Positions 16,298 through 24,893 of a stretch of DNA of 64,000 bases are shown here, in pieces. This stretch comes from UBA4416 sp040387475 (lineage in GTDB: Bacteria; Bacteroidota; Bacteroidia; B-17B0; Aurantibacillaceae): positions 1 through 64,000 of the forward strand of contig JAZKDT010000013.1 in NCBI GenBank assembly GCA_040387475.1. Reading direction: 5' to 3'. The translations under genes and the position numbers were made by a program. The notes under the pieces are model-generated. The model had not been told where the DNA came from, did no database searches, and saw only the letters and a program-made list of their open reading frames with translations. Position 1 is the stretch's first letter. Each line of letters opens with the position of its first letter.

Positions 16298-18424
16298 TTA
16301 CAAGATAACTTTTTTATTCAAAATTAACAGAATTTTTGTACCTACACCTTGCTCAGATTCTACTTCAATAACCGCCCTATGACTTTCAATTATTTTAAAT
16401 ACAATTGACATGCCTAACCCTGTGCCTTCGCCGACATCTTTCGTTGTGAAAAACGGATCAAATATTTTTGCTTTTACCTCGGCTGTCATACCTATTCCGG
16501 TATCTACGATGCTAACAAATACTTTATCCGCGGAAGCGTAGGTTTTTATTGTTAAGCTATTCCTGCTATTGTTATTTTTTCTGCTGATGGCATATAAGGC
16601 GTTACTAAACAAATTCATGAAGACCTGATTCAATTTACCGGGTAAGCATTCAATCAAAGGAATGGCACCTAAATCGATTACCAGGTCGGTGTTTTCGGGG
16701 ATGGCGCTTTTTAATAAAATGAGCGTTGATTCAATTCCTTCATTTATATTGGCATGCTTGATATCACTTTCATCAAGTCTTGAGAAATTTTTAAGCCCTG
16801 AAACGATGTCGGCCGTCCGTTTTGCGCCGTCTTCAATCCCCGACAATAAATCGGCCATTTCTTTCTTCAGATATTCAATATCAATTTCTTTTTTAAACTT
16901 CTCTATTTCCATCAATTTACCTGCAGAAATTTCTTGCGAAGCAATCAATTCATATTTTTCTAAAAGCGTTAAAACATCTCCAATATCCAACTTTAAAGGC
17001 TTTACGTTAGCGCTCACAAAATTAATAGGATTATTAATTTCATGAGCGATTCCGGCGGTTAGTTGACCCAGGGAAGCCATTTTTTCAGCATTTACCAATT
17101 GAGCCTGCGTTTCTTTAAGATTGCTTAACGTGTTTTTTAATTCAATGGTGCGTTGTTCCACATTTCGTTCCAAAACAATGTTTTGATCAATAATTAATTT
17201 TTCATTTTCTTTTAAAGCGTCCAATGCTGTCGCCTGCGACTCTTCTTTTTCTTTCTTTAAAATATTGATTCTATCTGCTAACGCAAACGATAGTAAAATT
17301 GTTTCGATGGCAGAACCTAAAGTCATCGTATATACTGTAAAATTGTTATAAGGCAAAATACCAGAACTTTTCATGGCATGAATAAATACACCTACCAAAA
17401 AAAAGGACCACGCTATTGTGAAAAATTTAGCCGGACGATACCCCATTCTTGCAATTTTAAACCCCACGTACAACATAAACAATGATAAGGGGCTTACAAT
17501 TGCTAAAATTAACTGCCAGCTTTTCTGGTGATATCCCACTATAACCAAAATAGCAGCGACTCCATAACATATGTATGCAATTAAAAACACCTTATCTAAT
17601 TTCGGTATGAATTTTTTAGTATTTAAAAACACTCTTAAAAATTGAACTGATGCATATCCAACAAAAACACTAAAAATCATAATACTCAATAACTCAAATT
17701 TTGGATTATTAGGCCAAATATATTTGAAAGTATACCCTTGAAAAGTGATTTGAGTGATTAAAACAGCCAAAATATATATTACATAATATAAATAACTTTT
17801 ATCTCGAACTGAAAAATAGATAAACAGGTTATAGAATATCATAATCAACATTATACCCGAGTATATTCCGATCAAATAATTATGAGTAGTACTTGATGAA
17901 AATGCCACGAGCGGGGTAGTTATTTTCAATGGAATTTCAACCTGATCAAAACTCTTAATTTTTACAAAATATGTCTTCACTTCTCCCTGATCTAAATACA
18001 AATCATACAAATAACTTGTGTGTGCATATTTTCTCTTAAAAAAACTAAAATTTTGTCCAATCACAGTAGAAGAAAAAGTGCTATCGTTATTCATTGTAAA
18101 TAACTCCGCTTCATCAATTAAAGGGGCATCTAATTCCAATAATAGTTTATGCTGTGAAGAACTATTTTTTATTTGAAATTTCACCCAAATTGCGGCCTTC
18201 GTAAATCCAAAACCAGGAACATCCTGGGAGTTTAATGTGAATTTTTTAGAACTTTTCACATCCTGGATGGTCATTCTAAAACTCGAATCCTTTAAAATTT
18301 CTATATGCTTACCGATATAATCTCCAAAATTTTCATCCGTCAACACAATCTGGTTTTGAGCTAACGTGATAGAAAAAGAAATGAGAAAGAAAAAAATAGA
18401 TAAACGATGTTTGGTATTTTTCAT
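16298..18424 (-). CDS. 7TM-DISM sensor histidine kinase
   Basis: A 708-residue protein: a signal peptide (residues 1-22), an extracytoplasmic 7TMR-DISMED2 domain of carbohydrate-binding-like fold (about 25-170), a seven-helix 7TM-DISM block (about 180-390), a coiled coil, HisKA with His461 (LGQLTAGIAHEINNPINF) and HATPase (VDTGIGMTAEVK, DPFFTTKDVGEGTGLGMSIV). Such proteins are thought to sense small ligands outside the inner membrane. The gene is 17 bases downstream of the GNAT gene and 7 bases upstream of the receiver-kinase, so it belongs to the same operon. Its ligand could be a product of the two upstream enzymes; that is a hypothesis. Confidence 0.93.
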   Translation of the reverse strand: MKNTKHRLSIFFFLISFSITLAQNQIVLTDENFGDYIGKHIEILKDSSFRMTIQDVKSSKKFTLNSQDVPGFGFTKAAIWVKFQIKNSSSQHKLLLELDAPLIDEAELFTMNNDSTFSSTVIGQNFSFFKRKYAHTSYLYDLYLDQGEVKTYFVKIKSFDQVEIPLKITTPLVAFSSSTTHNYLIGIYSGIMLIMIFYNLFIYFSVRDKSYLYYVIYILAVLITQITFQGYTFKYIWPNNPKFELLSIMIFSVFVGYASVQFLRVFLNTKKFIPKLDKVFLIAYICYGVAAILVIVGYHQKSWQLILAIVSPLSLFMLYVGFKIARMGYRPAKFFTIAWSFFLVGVFIHAMKSSGILPYNNFTVYTMTLGSAIETILLSFALADRINILKKEKEESQATALDALKENEKLIIDQNIVLERNVEQRTIELKNTLSNLKETQAQLVNAEKMASLGQLTAGIAHEINNPINFVSANVKPLKLDIGDVLTLLEKYELIASQEISAGKLMEIEKFKKEIDIEYLKKEMADLLSGIEDGAKRTADIVSGLKNFSRLDESDIKHANINEGIESTLILLKSAIPENTDLVIDLGAIPLIECLPGKLNQVFMNLFSNALYAISRKNNNSRNSLTIKTYASADKVFVSIVDTGIGMTAEVKAKIFDPFFTTKDVGEGTGLGMSIVFKIIESHRAVIEVESEQGVGTKILLILNKKVIL

Positions 18425-18441
18425 ATTAATGTGTTTATTTC

Positions 18442-19161
18442 TTATGAATATAATCTCGAGAATACAAGCTCGGTTACTGTCTTCACCGTAAGGTCATAAT
18501 CAACAATAAATTCTCCTTTGGGCCCGTTTTCAACACATATCTGCTTTAGTTCATTTCTTAAAGAAAACATTTTAACTTTATCATAAGGCATTGCCGTTTC
18601 CAAAGTACTGCCATTCAGAATCCCAACTAAGCTTGCTACATTTGTTTCGTTTGGATAAAGGAATGTACCTTTGTTCCCAAGAGATTGATTAACTACAAAT
18701 CCAACATTTTGAAACATTTCGAGTGTATAACCTCCGCAAATGCCTGTCAGTGTCTGAAATCGTAGTTGATTTATAGCTGAAATCGCCGCCCTAACAAGAA
18801 TAACGCTAATACCAATGCCTTTTACTTTCTTAGAATTCCATAGTCCACACAATTCACCTACTCCACCATCAATTGCATACTTTTTAACTATAGTTTTAAT
18901 TCTGGGATCCATTTTTTCGATTGCGTTTTCAACAGGAAGTGGATGAACTCCATCAGCTACCTGTATACGTATTCCACCAACTAACTCACAATTTTCGTTT
19001 GTTGCTACAAAGCAATACATGTTAGGATTAGTCACCCACAAATTGTTATTTGAAGTAATATTTTCAATGCCGTAATCTTTTAACACTTGCACGTGTCCTT
19101 TAATATACTCTTCGCATAATGAAGGCTCGTCTACGGCTCTATAGGCATTAACATAAAACAT
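18442..19161 (-). CDS. GNAT-fold acyltransferase, autoinducer-synthase/FeeM-like (putative)
   Basis: A 239-residue protein. Features of the acyltransferase fold are visible: CFVATNENCELVGGIRIQ (central strands), then GELCGLWNSKKVKGIGISVI followed by LVRAAISAI, like the 'E..rl.V....rg..i...L.raai' core shared by LuxI-type and N-acyl amino acid synthases, and MFQNVGFVV near the C-terminus. A GNAT-type assignment is fairly secure; the acyl donor and acceptor are not known. Its start lies 2 bases after the stop of the E1/nitroreductase gene, and three signalling genes follow. A plain acetyltransferase is the main alternative. Confidence 0.65.
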   Translation of the reverse strand: MFYVNAYRAVDEPSLCEEYIKGHVQVLKDYGIENITSNNNLWVTNPNMYCFVATNENCELVGGIRIQVADGVHPLPVENAIEKMDPRIKTIVKKYAIDGGVGELCGLWNSKKVKGIGISVILVRAAISAINQLRFQTLTGICGGYTLEMFQNVGFVVNQSLGNKGTFLYPNETNVASLVGILNGSTLETAMPYDKVKMFSLRNELKQICVENGPKGEFIVDYDLTVKTVTELVFSRLYS

Positions 19162-19163
19162 CT

Positions 19164-21491
19164 CTAACTGAATTTTAATATTTTTTCAATAGGATATCGA
19201 AGTGAACTATATTTTGGCGGCGAACTAATAATAAATCTCAATAATAACACTTTTCCCATTGTAGAATCTATATTAAATAATTCTTCGAACTCTTTCTGTA
19301 AGGATACTGCTTCTTCTCTCAGATGCACAGGAAGCAATTGATCATCACCATATGAAACGGTATTAAAAATGAGAGTTGACAAAGAGGGAGGGTGTGTTGA
19401 TATTCCATCCTGGTTAGCTGCTAACCAAACTCTCTCTAAAGCCCTACCGCCTTCCAGAAATAAATTGGTTCCGAAATTTGGCATTGTAATTAAACCAACA
19501 GCCGAAGCACCTAAAATCCACTTTTTTTGAATTTTCTTATAGGCAAAGCCTAAATTCCAATCCGCTAAATGTGATACAACTCTCCAATCCTTACTTACAT
19601 AAAACCCTGCATATTCAGTTGGTGTTAAATCCATTGTCTCTTTAAAACTTATCCCATTTTTTGTTTGTTCCGCTTCTTCGATAGTCCAACGTGCCTCCCC
19701 TCTAAAATCGTAATGACCTCCTTTAGTAATGTATCTTATCCTGTCCATTTTGCTTGTTATTTCCGCTAACTTCAAAAGTTTATCTTCATCATCAATCACA
19801 ATAAGATCAGCCCCTGGGATAGTGCGAGCTACTTCCTGAAGTGCAATAAGACGATTCTTTTCTATAATTTTTCTGTCTACGATGTCCCTATTCGAAACGC
19901 GGAAATCAATAGTTTTAGATAAATAATCACAATTATGAGATTGTAATAAATGTTTTAACTCCGGATACACTTTATCAAAAAAACGAAATGTCGCTATCAA
20001 TTTCGAATTATCATTAATATCAACAGTCTCCAATATGACCTCAAGTCTTTGTTCGTGTGCCTTTAAAACTAAATTTTCAATAGCAGCACCTAAACCCGTT
20101 ATTAAAGTTGTTCTTTTACAATCCAATAATTTTGCCCTAAACACATCGTCGAAGAACAAATACAAATTCCTATTGTGATACATCCATTTCCATGATTGAC
20201 TATTTGCACCGGAAGGGGCTTTTGCTGCAGATGCTACTAATTCTCTAATAACGTCGTTATTAACGTCAATCTGCAAATCCAGAGGAGTTGAATTTGATTT
20301 TTTAATAATATTAAGCATTTCGACTTCTCCTATGGAATCGTTTACATGTAACTCTTCCTCTTTACGATCCTTCGCATCTTTATCTTTGATAATATCTTCC
20401 ACATCCACAAAATATCTGCCCGAGTCTTTCAATTGATTTAATAATATTCTTCGACAAACGTCGGCGCATATCCCGCCACCCAAAACAACACCTGAAGCAA
20501 GTTGTGGCCAGGTGGTGATCGTTTCTTCTATCTCCAACATGGATGCTTTCAACCGGCTAGACGAAGTTTCCACTCCTAACATTGGTAAAAGATAGGGCAC
20601 CTTTTCTTCATTCGTCTTTGCCTGTTTCACAAGATTCAAATCCAGATGATCAATTAAACCATGCAGCAAAGGCATCTCCGGATGCAGATCATAACGTTCA
20701 ACATCCGTAGTTCCTCTATCACTCGAATTCATCACCACAGGAATTTTTAAGGATTTGGCTTTTTGCCTCGCAAATATTTTAGTATACAAACCGTCACACA
20801 CTTCAATACAAACATCGAGCCTGCCATTTTTCGTAAAAAAATCATCTACATTTTCTTCCGTTAAGCCATCGGAAAATAATGTCACCTTAAAATACGGGTC
20901 TATTTCCGCGATCTCTCTGGCAACAACAATTGTTTTTTTAACGCCGAAATTATGAACCCCTGTTTGAATGCGATTCAAATTGGATAATTCTATTATATCA
21001 AAATCGGCTAATCTTAATTCTCCACAAATTCGCTCCATAGCTATAGTCATCGCAATAGCTTTACCTACCGACAATCCAATAACCCCTATGCTTTTTGATG
21101 CCAATAGCGTTTCTTCACCGGGCGTTATTTTATAGTGGTTTCTGTTGGTTCTTACTTCAACAAACTCAGTTTCATCCAGTATATGCACCAGTTTTGATGA
21201 CCACGGGTAATAAACCCAAACTCCGTATTCTTCAAAAGGCATTTGTTTAGGATGTTTTAAAGCAGCTTCCGTTAAACTTTCCTTTGTGAACCTTATTTTA
21301 GGATTTCGGGATTTAACCAATTCTTCCAATTGCCCCAAAAGCTCATCATGTATTTTAATCCCTGCAACCGAATCCAATAACAGGTTCAGGCTATTTACAT
21401 CATTTTTATTTGACAAACGAAAAAATTGCGGCATATACTCATGTGCAAATTGTTCGCTTTTTTGTTTAATAGCTTCTAATTTTTGTTTCAT
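19164..21491 (-). CDS. E1-like (ThiF/MoeB) adenylyltransferase fused to a nitroreductase domain; Rv1355c/MoeY-like
   Basis: A 775-residue fusion. Residues 122-350 form a ThiF/E1 domain: nucleotide loop GLSVGKAIA (139-147), acidic DFD (163-165), Arg finger in LNRIQTG (172-178), then DVCIEVCDGLYTK. Residues 408-775 form an FMN nitroreductase-like domain starting APSGANSQSW (425-434). The architecture matches the Rv1355c family (annotated MoeY in mycobacteria), whose function is not established. E1 domains adenylate C-terminal carboxylates and nitroreductase-like domains carry out FMN redox steps, so a small-molecule or peptide modification is plausible. First gene of a five-gene operon; a 216-base gap separates it from the divergent receivers. 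Confidence 0.85.
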   Translation of the reverse strand: MKQKLEAIKQKSEQFAHEYMPQFFRLSNKNDVNSLNLLLDSVAGIKIHDELLGQLEELVKSRNPKIRFTKESLTEAALKHPKQMPFEEYGVWVYYPWSSKLVHILDETEFVEVRTNRNHYKITPGEETLLASKSIGVIGLSVGKAIAMTIAMERICGELRLADFDIIELSNLNRIQTGVHNFGVKKTIVVAREIAEIDPYFKVTLFSDGLTEENVDDFFTKNGRLDVCIEVCDGLYTKIFARQKAKSLKIPVVMNSSDRGTTDVERYDLHPEMPLLHGLIDHLDLNLVKQAKTNEEKVPYLLPMLGVETSSSRLKASMLEIEETITTWPQLASGVVLGGGICADVCRRILLNQLKDSGRYFVDVEDIIKDKDAKDRKEEELHVNDSIGEVEMLNIIKKSNSTPLDLQIDVNNDVIRELVASAAKAPSGANSQSWKWMYHNRNLYLFFDDVFRAKLLDCKRTTLITGLGAAIENLVLKAHEQRLEVILETVDINDNSKLIATFRFFDKVYPELKHLLQSHNCDYLSKTIDFRVSNRDIVDRKIIEKNRLIALQEVARTIPGADLIVIDDEDKLLKLAEITSKMDRIRYITKGGHYDFRGEARWTIEEAEQTKNGISFKETMDLTPTEYAGFYVSKDWRVVSHLADWNLGFAYKKIQKKWILGASAVGLITMPNFGTNLFLEGGRALERVWLAANQDGISTHPPSLSTLIFNTVSYGDDQLLPVHLREEAVSLQKEFEELFNIDSTMGKVLLLRFIISSPPKYSSLRYPIEKILKFS

Positions 21492-21707
21492 TGCTGTACA
21501 ATATTTTAAGATCTGTCAATATGATAGTAAGATTTGTCGAAAAATTACAAAATATCAACGAATATGGTAATTTATAGAGGTCTTCAAATTAAATTTGCAT
21601 AAAATTATGGTATTTTTTTTTATATAAAAACTTAAGACTAGTGTTTATTTTACTTACCTTTAAAATATCTATTTCTTTTGTATTATCTATAAATATCAGA
21701 CTTTAAA

Positions 21708-22175
21708 ATGATTGATACGCTCCCTATAAAAGTACTTTATGTTGATGATGAGGAGAATAACTTAGTTGCTTTCAAGGCGTCGTTTAGAAGATATTTCACC
21801 ATATTTACAGCAAGATCTTCGAAAGAAGCGCAGGTAATTTTAAAAGAGCATGATATTCATGTTTTAATTACCGACCAACGAATGCCGGAAACTTTAGGCA
21901 CAGAGCTATTGGCCCAGGCCGTGATCGAATATCCGGAACAAACACGTATTTTATTGACAGGATTTTCCGATATTGAAGCGTTAAAAGATGCCGTTAACCG
22001 AGGCCAAATTTTTCGATATCTGCAGAAGCCATGGAACGATGAGGAGCTAAAAAAAACAATAGAAGACTCGTACCACATATATCACATTAAGAAAGAACAA
22101 CAGGAGAAAAATGAATTATTAATGTTAACCAACGAACAATTAGAATTTATGCTGCGTCAAAAACTTTTGTCGTAA
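21708..22175 (+). CDS. Receiver-domain response regulator, paralog of the 15193-16290 receiver
   Basis: A 155-residue protein. The receiver domain has DDE at 13-15, phosphoacceptor Asp56 (VLITDQRMP), the switch Thr in LLTGFSDIEAL and Lys in LQKPW. A short C-terminal coiled coil follows, with no recognisable output domain. It shares KVLYVDDEE-NLVAF, DQRMP and NRGQI-(F)xxQKPW with the receiver-kinase at 15193-16290, so the two arose by duplication. It is divergent from the E1/nitroreductase operon across a 216-base gap that should hold both promoters. A second receiver follows after 26 bases. Confidence 0.9.
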   Translation: MIDTLPIKVLYVDDEENNLVAFKASFRRYFTIFTARSSKEAQVILKEHDIHVLITDQRMPETLGTELLAQAVIEYPEQTRILLTGFSDIEALKDAVNRGQIFRYLQKPWNDEELKKTIEDSYHIYHIKKEQQEKNELLMLTNEQLEFMLRQKLLS

Positions 22176-22201
22176 AAAAAGATTATTAACCATATTAGTT
22201 T

Positions 22202-22618
22202 ATGAAAAGAAAAGATCCTGCCTATAAGTACAGTTACGTGATGCTATTAGACGATAATGAATTAGACAATTTCATTAATCAAAAAACAATTGAAGCTATT
22301 CATTTTGCAAAAAAAATATATGTTAATACAAGTAGCAAAAGTGCTTTAGAATTTCTAGTGAATATTAACAATAATTATAATGAACCTGCCAGCATTTTTC
22401 CTGAAGTCATATTTATCGATATCAATATGCCAATGATAGATGGCTTTCAATTTATTGAAAACTTAAAAAATTCATTTCCTGAGAAATTCAGCACATTGAA
22501 AATTGTGATATTAACCTCGTCGGTCTCACAGGAAGATAAAGACAAATCAACAAAAATCTCAAAAGATGTGGTGTTTTTAAATAAGCCCTTAACTCAGGAA
22601 GCCCTTAACCAAATTTGA
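22202..22618 (+). CDS. Single-domain response regulator
   Basis: A 138-residue receiver with DD at 17-18, phosphoacceptor Asp73 in VIFIDINMP, switch Thr/Ser in ILTSSV and Lys in LNKPL. No output domain. It resembles the lone receiver at 14799-15200 (the D-N-E/K-I/L-D pattern after the acidic pair) more than its direct neighbour. It is the second gene of a two-receiver unit. Its last 30 bases overlap the 3' end of the convergent gene at 22589. Confidence 0.9.
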   Translation: MKRKDPAYKYSYVMLLDDNELDNFINQKTIEAIHFAKKIYVNTSSKSALEFLVNINNNYNEPASIFPEVIFIDINMPMIDGFQFIENLKNSFPEKFSTLKIVILTSSVSQEDKDKSTKISKDVVFLNKPLTQEALNQI

Positions 22619-24040
22619 GGTTTTACTTTTTGTTAACACGGGCATCAGATGATTGAGAATCTGATAGGGATTGTCTTTTTCATTACTGGCAAAAAATAAC
22701 ATATATAACTCCCGTTTTTTTGTAACATTCGCGTCTGTATGTACTTTGTTTATTTCAAAATCCAAGGCTTTTAATAAATAGACAACGTGATTGTATCCTT
22801 CAGGATTTTCTGTTTTAACCCTTCTATGCACTATCTTGAGACATTTTTGAGCTTTATCAAACTCACCAGCCACAATGTAAAAATAAGCGAGCGTTAGTTT
22901 GATATTTATGAATTGATGAAAACAGCTTTTCACTACAAATTGATGATGGATTTTGGATAAACAAGATATAGCAGTTGTATATTTTTTTTGATGAAAATAC
23001 ACCATTGCGTTATATAAGTGAAGTGTTATCTCGGTATTAGAATCATAAGGATCATATAATAGCTGATCAATATCAATTAATGTGAAATGATCTTTTTGTT
23101 TTCCAAACTCAGAACAAAATTTAAGTTTTGAAATTAAAAAATTAGAAACAAAGCCTACATGATTATACAATAGGAAATTAGGGAACTGATCATTGATTTT
23201 TTCAAAATATTTATTAGCTGCTTTGTAAGAACTAATAGAGTAGTAATATTCAAAACAAAGGTAATCCAAAACACCTTCCCATTTTTTATAAATTATAGTA
23301 AGGGGCAGGTCATCAAATATGGCTTTGGTTTGTTGAAGCAATTCATCTGTATTTGATTCAAAAGATTTATCCTTTTGAAAAAAAATATTTAAATGCAACT
23401 CCATCAAATTATTAATAATTTGAATTTGCCGGGAACTACAAAAAGCATTAATATTGGATATCTCATTTTTTAAAAACCGCAATTGCTCAAATAAACTCGT
23501 TGATCTTGAGAAGTCGTACTGATTCATTAACCGACAAAAATTACCAAGCACCTCTTCAGCTTTCTCAAGAGACAAACTAAATGAAACCTGCTTATTATAC
23601 AATTGTGAGTAATGATAGTATTTATCAGAGTTTAAATGTATTTTCTTTAATGCGCTATAAACCACGAGTAACTCGTTATGCATATCAAACCTTTTCAGAT
23701 CTTTTTCGAGTTTTAAAAGGTAAGCCACTGCGGTTTCTCGTGGAGTATTATAACATAACTCTGGAACCTGAATTAATAATTTTAATGTATTTTCCTTATC
23801 AGTAAATACATCGGATGACAAATTCTCCTGAATTTTATCATACAATCTCGATTTCAATGCATATAAAGAATTAGAAGTAATATCTAACTCCTTCATTATT
23901 TCTTTATCCGCTAGTTTCGACTTTCTGTATGATTGAAGAAGGAATAAAAAACTATCAGCCCTGTTTTTGGTTAAATTCTTTTCAATTTCCCGATAATTAG
24001 TTTCTTCCAACTGAGTTATAACTTCCTTTAACTTAATCAT
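22589..24040 (-). CDS. Helical-repeat protein with a possible N-terminal HTH, unknown function
   Basis: A 483-residue cytoplasmic protein without signal or transmembrane segments. Residues 25-75 (FLLQSYRKSKLADKEIMKEL, then TSNSLYALKSRLYDKI) resemble a sigma-region-4-like helix-turn-helix. The remaining 400 residues are helical with TPR-like pairs (for example YHQKKYTTAISCLSKIHHQF, YFYIVAGEFDKAQKCLKI). It is probably a regulatory or scaffold protein; I cannot name a family. Its 3' end overlaps the receiver gene at 22202-22618 by 30 bases in antisense. The 466 bases upstream contain hairpins and no other gene. Confidence 0.7.
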   Translation of the reverse strand: MIKLKEVITQLEETNYREIEKNLTKNRADSFLFLLQSYRKSKLADKEIMKELDITSNSLYALKSRLYDKIQENLSSDVFTDKENTLKLLIQVPELCYNTPRETAVAYLLKLEKDLKRFDMHNELLVVYSALKKIHLNSDKYYHYSQLYNKQVSFSLSLEKAEEVLGNFCRLMNQYDFSRSTSLFEQLRFLKNEISNINAFCSSRQIQIINNLMELHLNIFFQKDKSFESNTDELLQQTKAIFDDLPLTIIYKKWEGVLDYLCFEYYYSISSYKAANKYFEKINDQFPNFLLYNHVGFVSNFLISKLKFCSEFGKQKDHFTLIDIDQLLYDPYDSNTEITLHLYNAMVYFHQKKYTTAISCLSKIHHQFVVKSCFHQFINIKLTLAYFYIVAGEFDKAQKCLKIVHRRVKTENPEGYNHVVYLLKALDFEINKVHTDANVTKKRELYMLFFASNEKDNPYQILNHLMPVLTKSKTSNLVKGFLS

Positions 24041-24124
24041 GATCTTCTTTTATTAGTAAAACTATAGTTTAAACATTTATAAAAATAAATAAATATTTTC
24101 CATTAAATCTTACCAAAAAACAGA

Positions 24125-24170
24125 TTTTTAAACGCAAATATTAAGGCGTTCAAAAACTTAAACGCCTTAA
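24125..24170. promoter_or_regulatory. Two mutually exclusive hairpins in the 24041-24506 intergenic region
   Basis: TTAAGGCGTT (24141-24150) pairs perfectly with AACGCCTTAA (24161-24170) around a 10-base loop. The upstream segment 24125-24135 can instead pair at 10 of 11 positions with 24146-24156, which consumes the left arm of the first hairpin. An A-rich stretch, GGGC and a T7 run follow at 24171-24187. The region lies between two divergent genes, so either could carry it as a leader. I found nothing else recognisable in these 466 bases. Confidence 0.4.
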
Positions 24171-24506
24171 AAACGGGCTTTTTTTAAAAATAAACATCCA
24201 TTTTTCGAAAAATCTTACACATAAAATATTAACATTTGATTGCTATTGACATCCACTGTTTTTAGCGTTTACTTTGCCGCGTTTCAAAAACCCAACTAAA
24301 TTTCAATGATAAAAAAATATTATTTATTGTTTTGTGAGTCACCGTTACATTATTTACAAAATCATTTGGCAAATCGAAAACAGACTCTTTAATTTGCCAC
24401 AATTAAATCCTACACTTTAATAAACTGAATTCCTTTTATTCGATTAAATAAACAACGAATCTATAATGTAAAGTTGTTAAAAATAAGCCCCACACTATTT
24501 AAGACC

Positions 24507-24890
24507 ATGATGTACAATTTAAAAAATAAAACTGTGAGCATATTAATTGTTGAAGATAATCAACTGGATACACTCATTGTAAAAACGCTATTACAAAATC
24601 ATTTTAACTTAGAAACTGTTTCAACCGGTCAGGAAGCGCTGCATATTATTGAAGAAATAAAATTTGACATTATTTTAATGGACATTAAGCTGGGTAATCA
24701 AAGCATGGATGGAACAACGCTTATGAAAGTCATCAAAAGCAATGATAAATATAAGAACATAAAGATATTCGCTGTTACGGCTTACGCCGAGAATGAAACA
24801 CAATTCATCACCGAAGGCTTTGACGGACTATATGTAAAGCCCGTAATTAAAGAAGAAATATTTGAATTTTTGAATAAAAACATGATATAA
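24507..24890 (+). CDS. Single-domain response regulator
   Basis: A 127-residue receiver from ATG 24507 (MMYNLKNKTVSILIVEDNQ); an upstream start at 24474 would add 11 residues before the first strand and is less likely. Acidic pair ED at 16-17, phosphoacceptor Asp59 in IILMDIKLG, switch Thr in AVTAYA and Lys in YVKPV. No output domain. It is convergent with the PAS kinase at 24894-26753, with only 3 bases between the stops, so the kinase is a candidate partner although not co-transcribed. Confidence 0.9.
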   Translation: MMYNLKNKTVSILIVEDNQLDTLIVKTLLQNHFNLETVSTGQEALHIIEEIKFDIILMDIKLGNQSMDGTTLMKVIKSNDKYKNIKIFAVTAYAENETQFITEGFDGLYVKPVIKEEIFEFLNKNMI

Positions 24891-24893
24891 ACT

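Noticed and set aside
16662..17045. 127-codon plus-strand frame
   Set aside because: It lies fully antisense to the HisKA/HATPase part of the 7TM-DISM kinase and its translation has no fold-like pattern.
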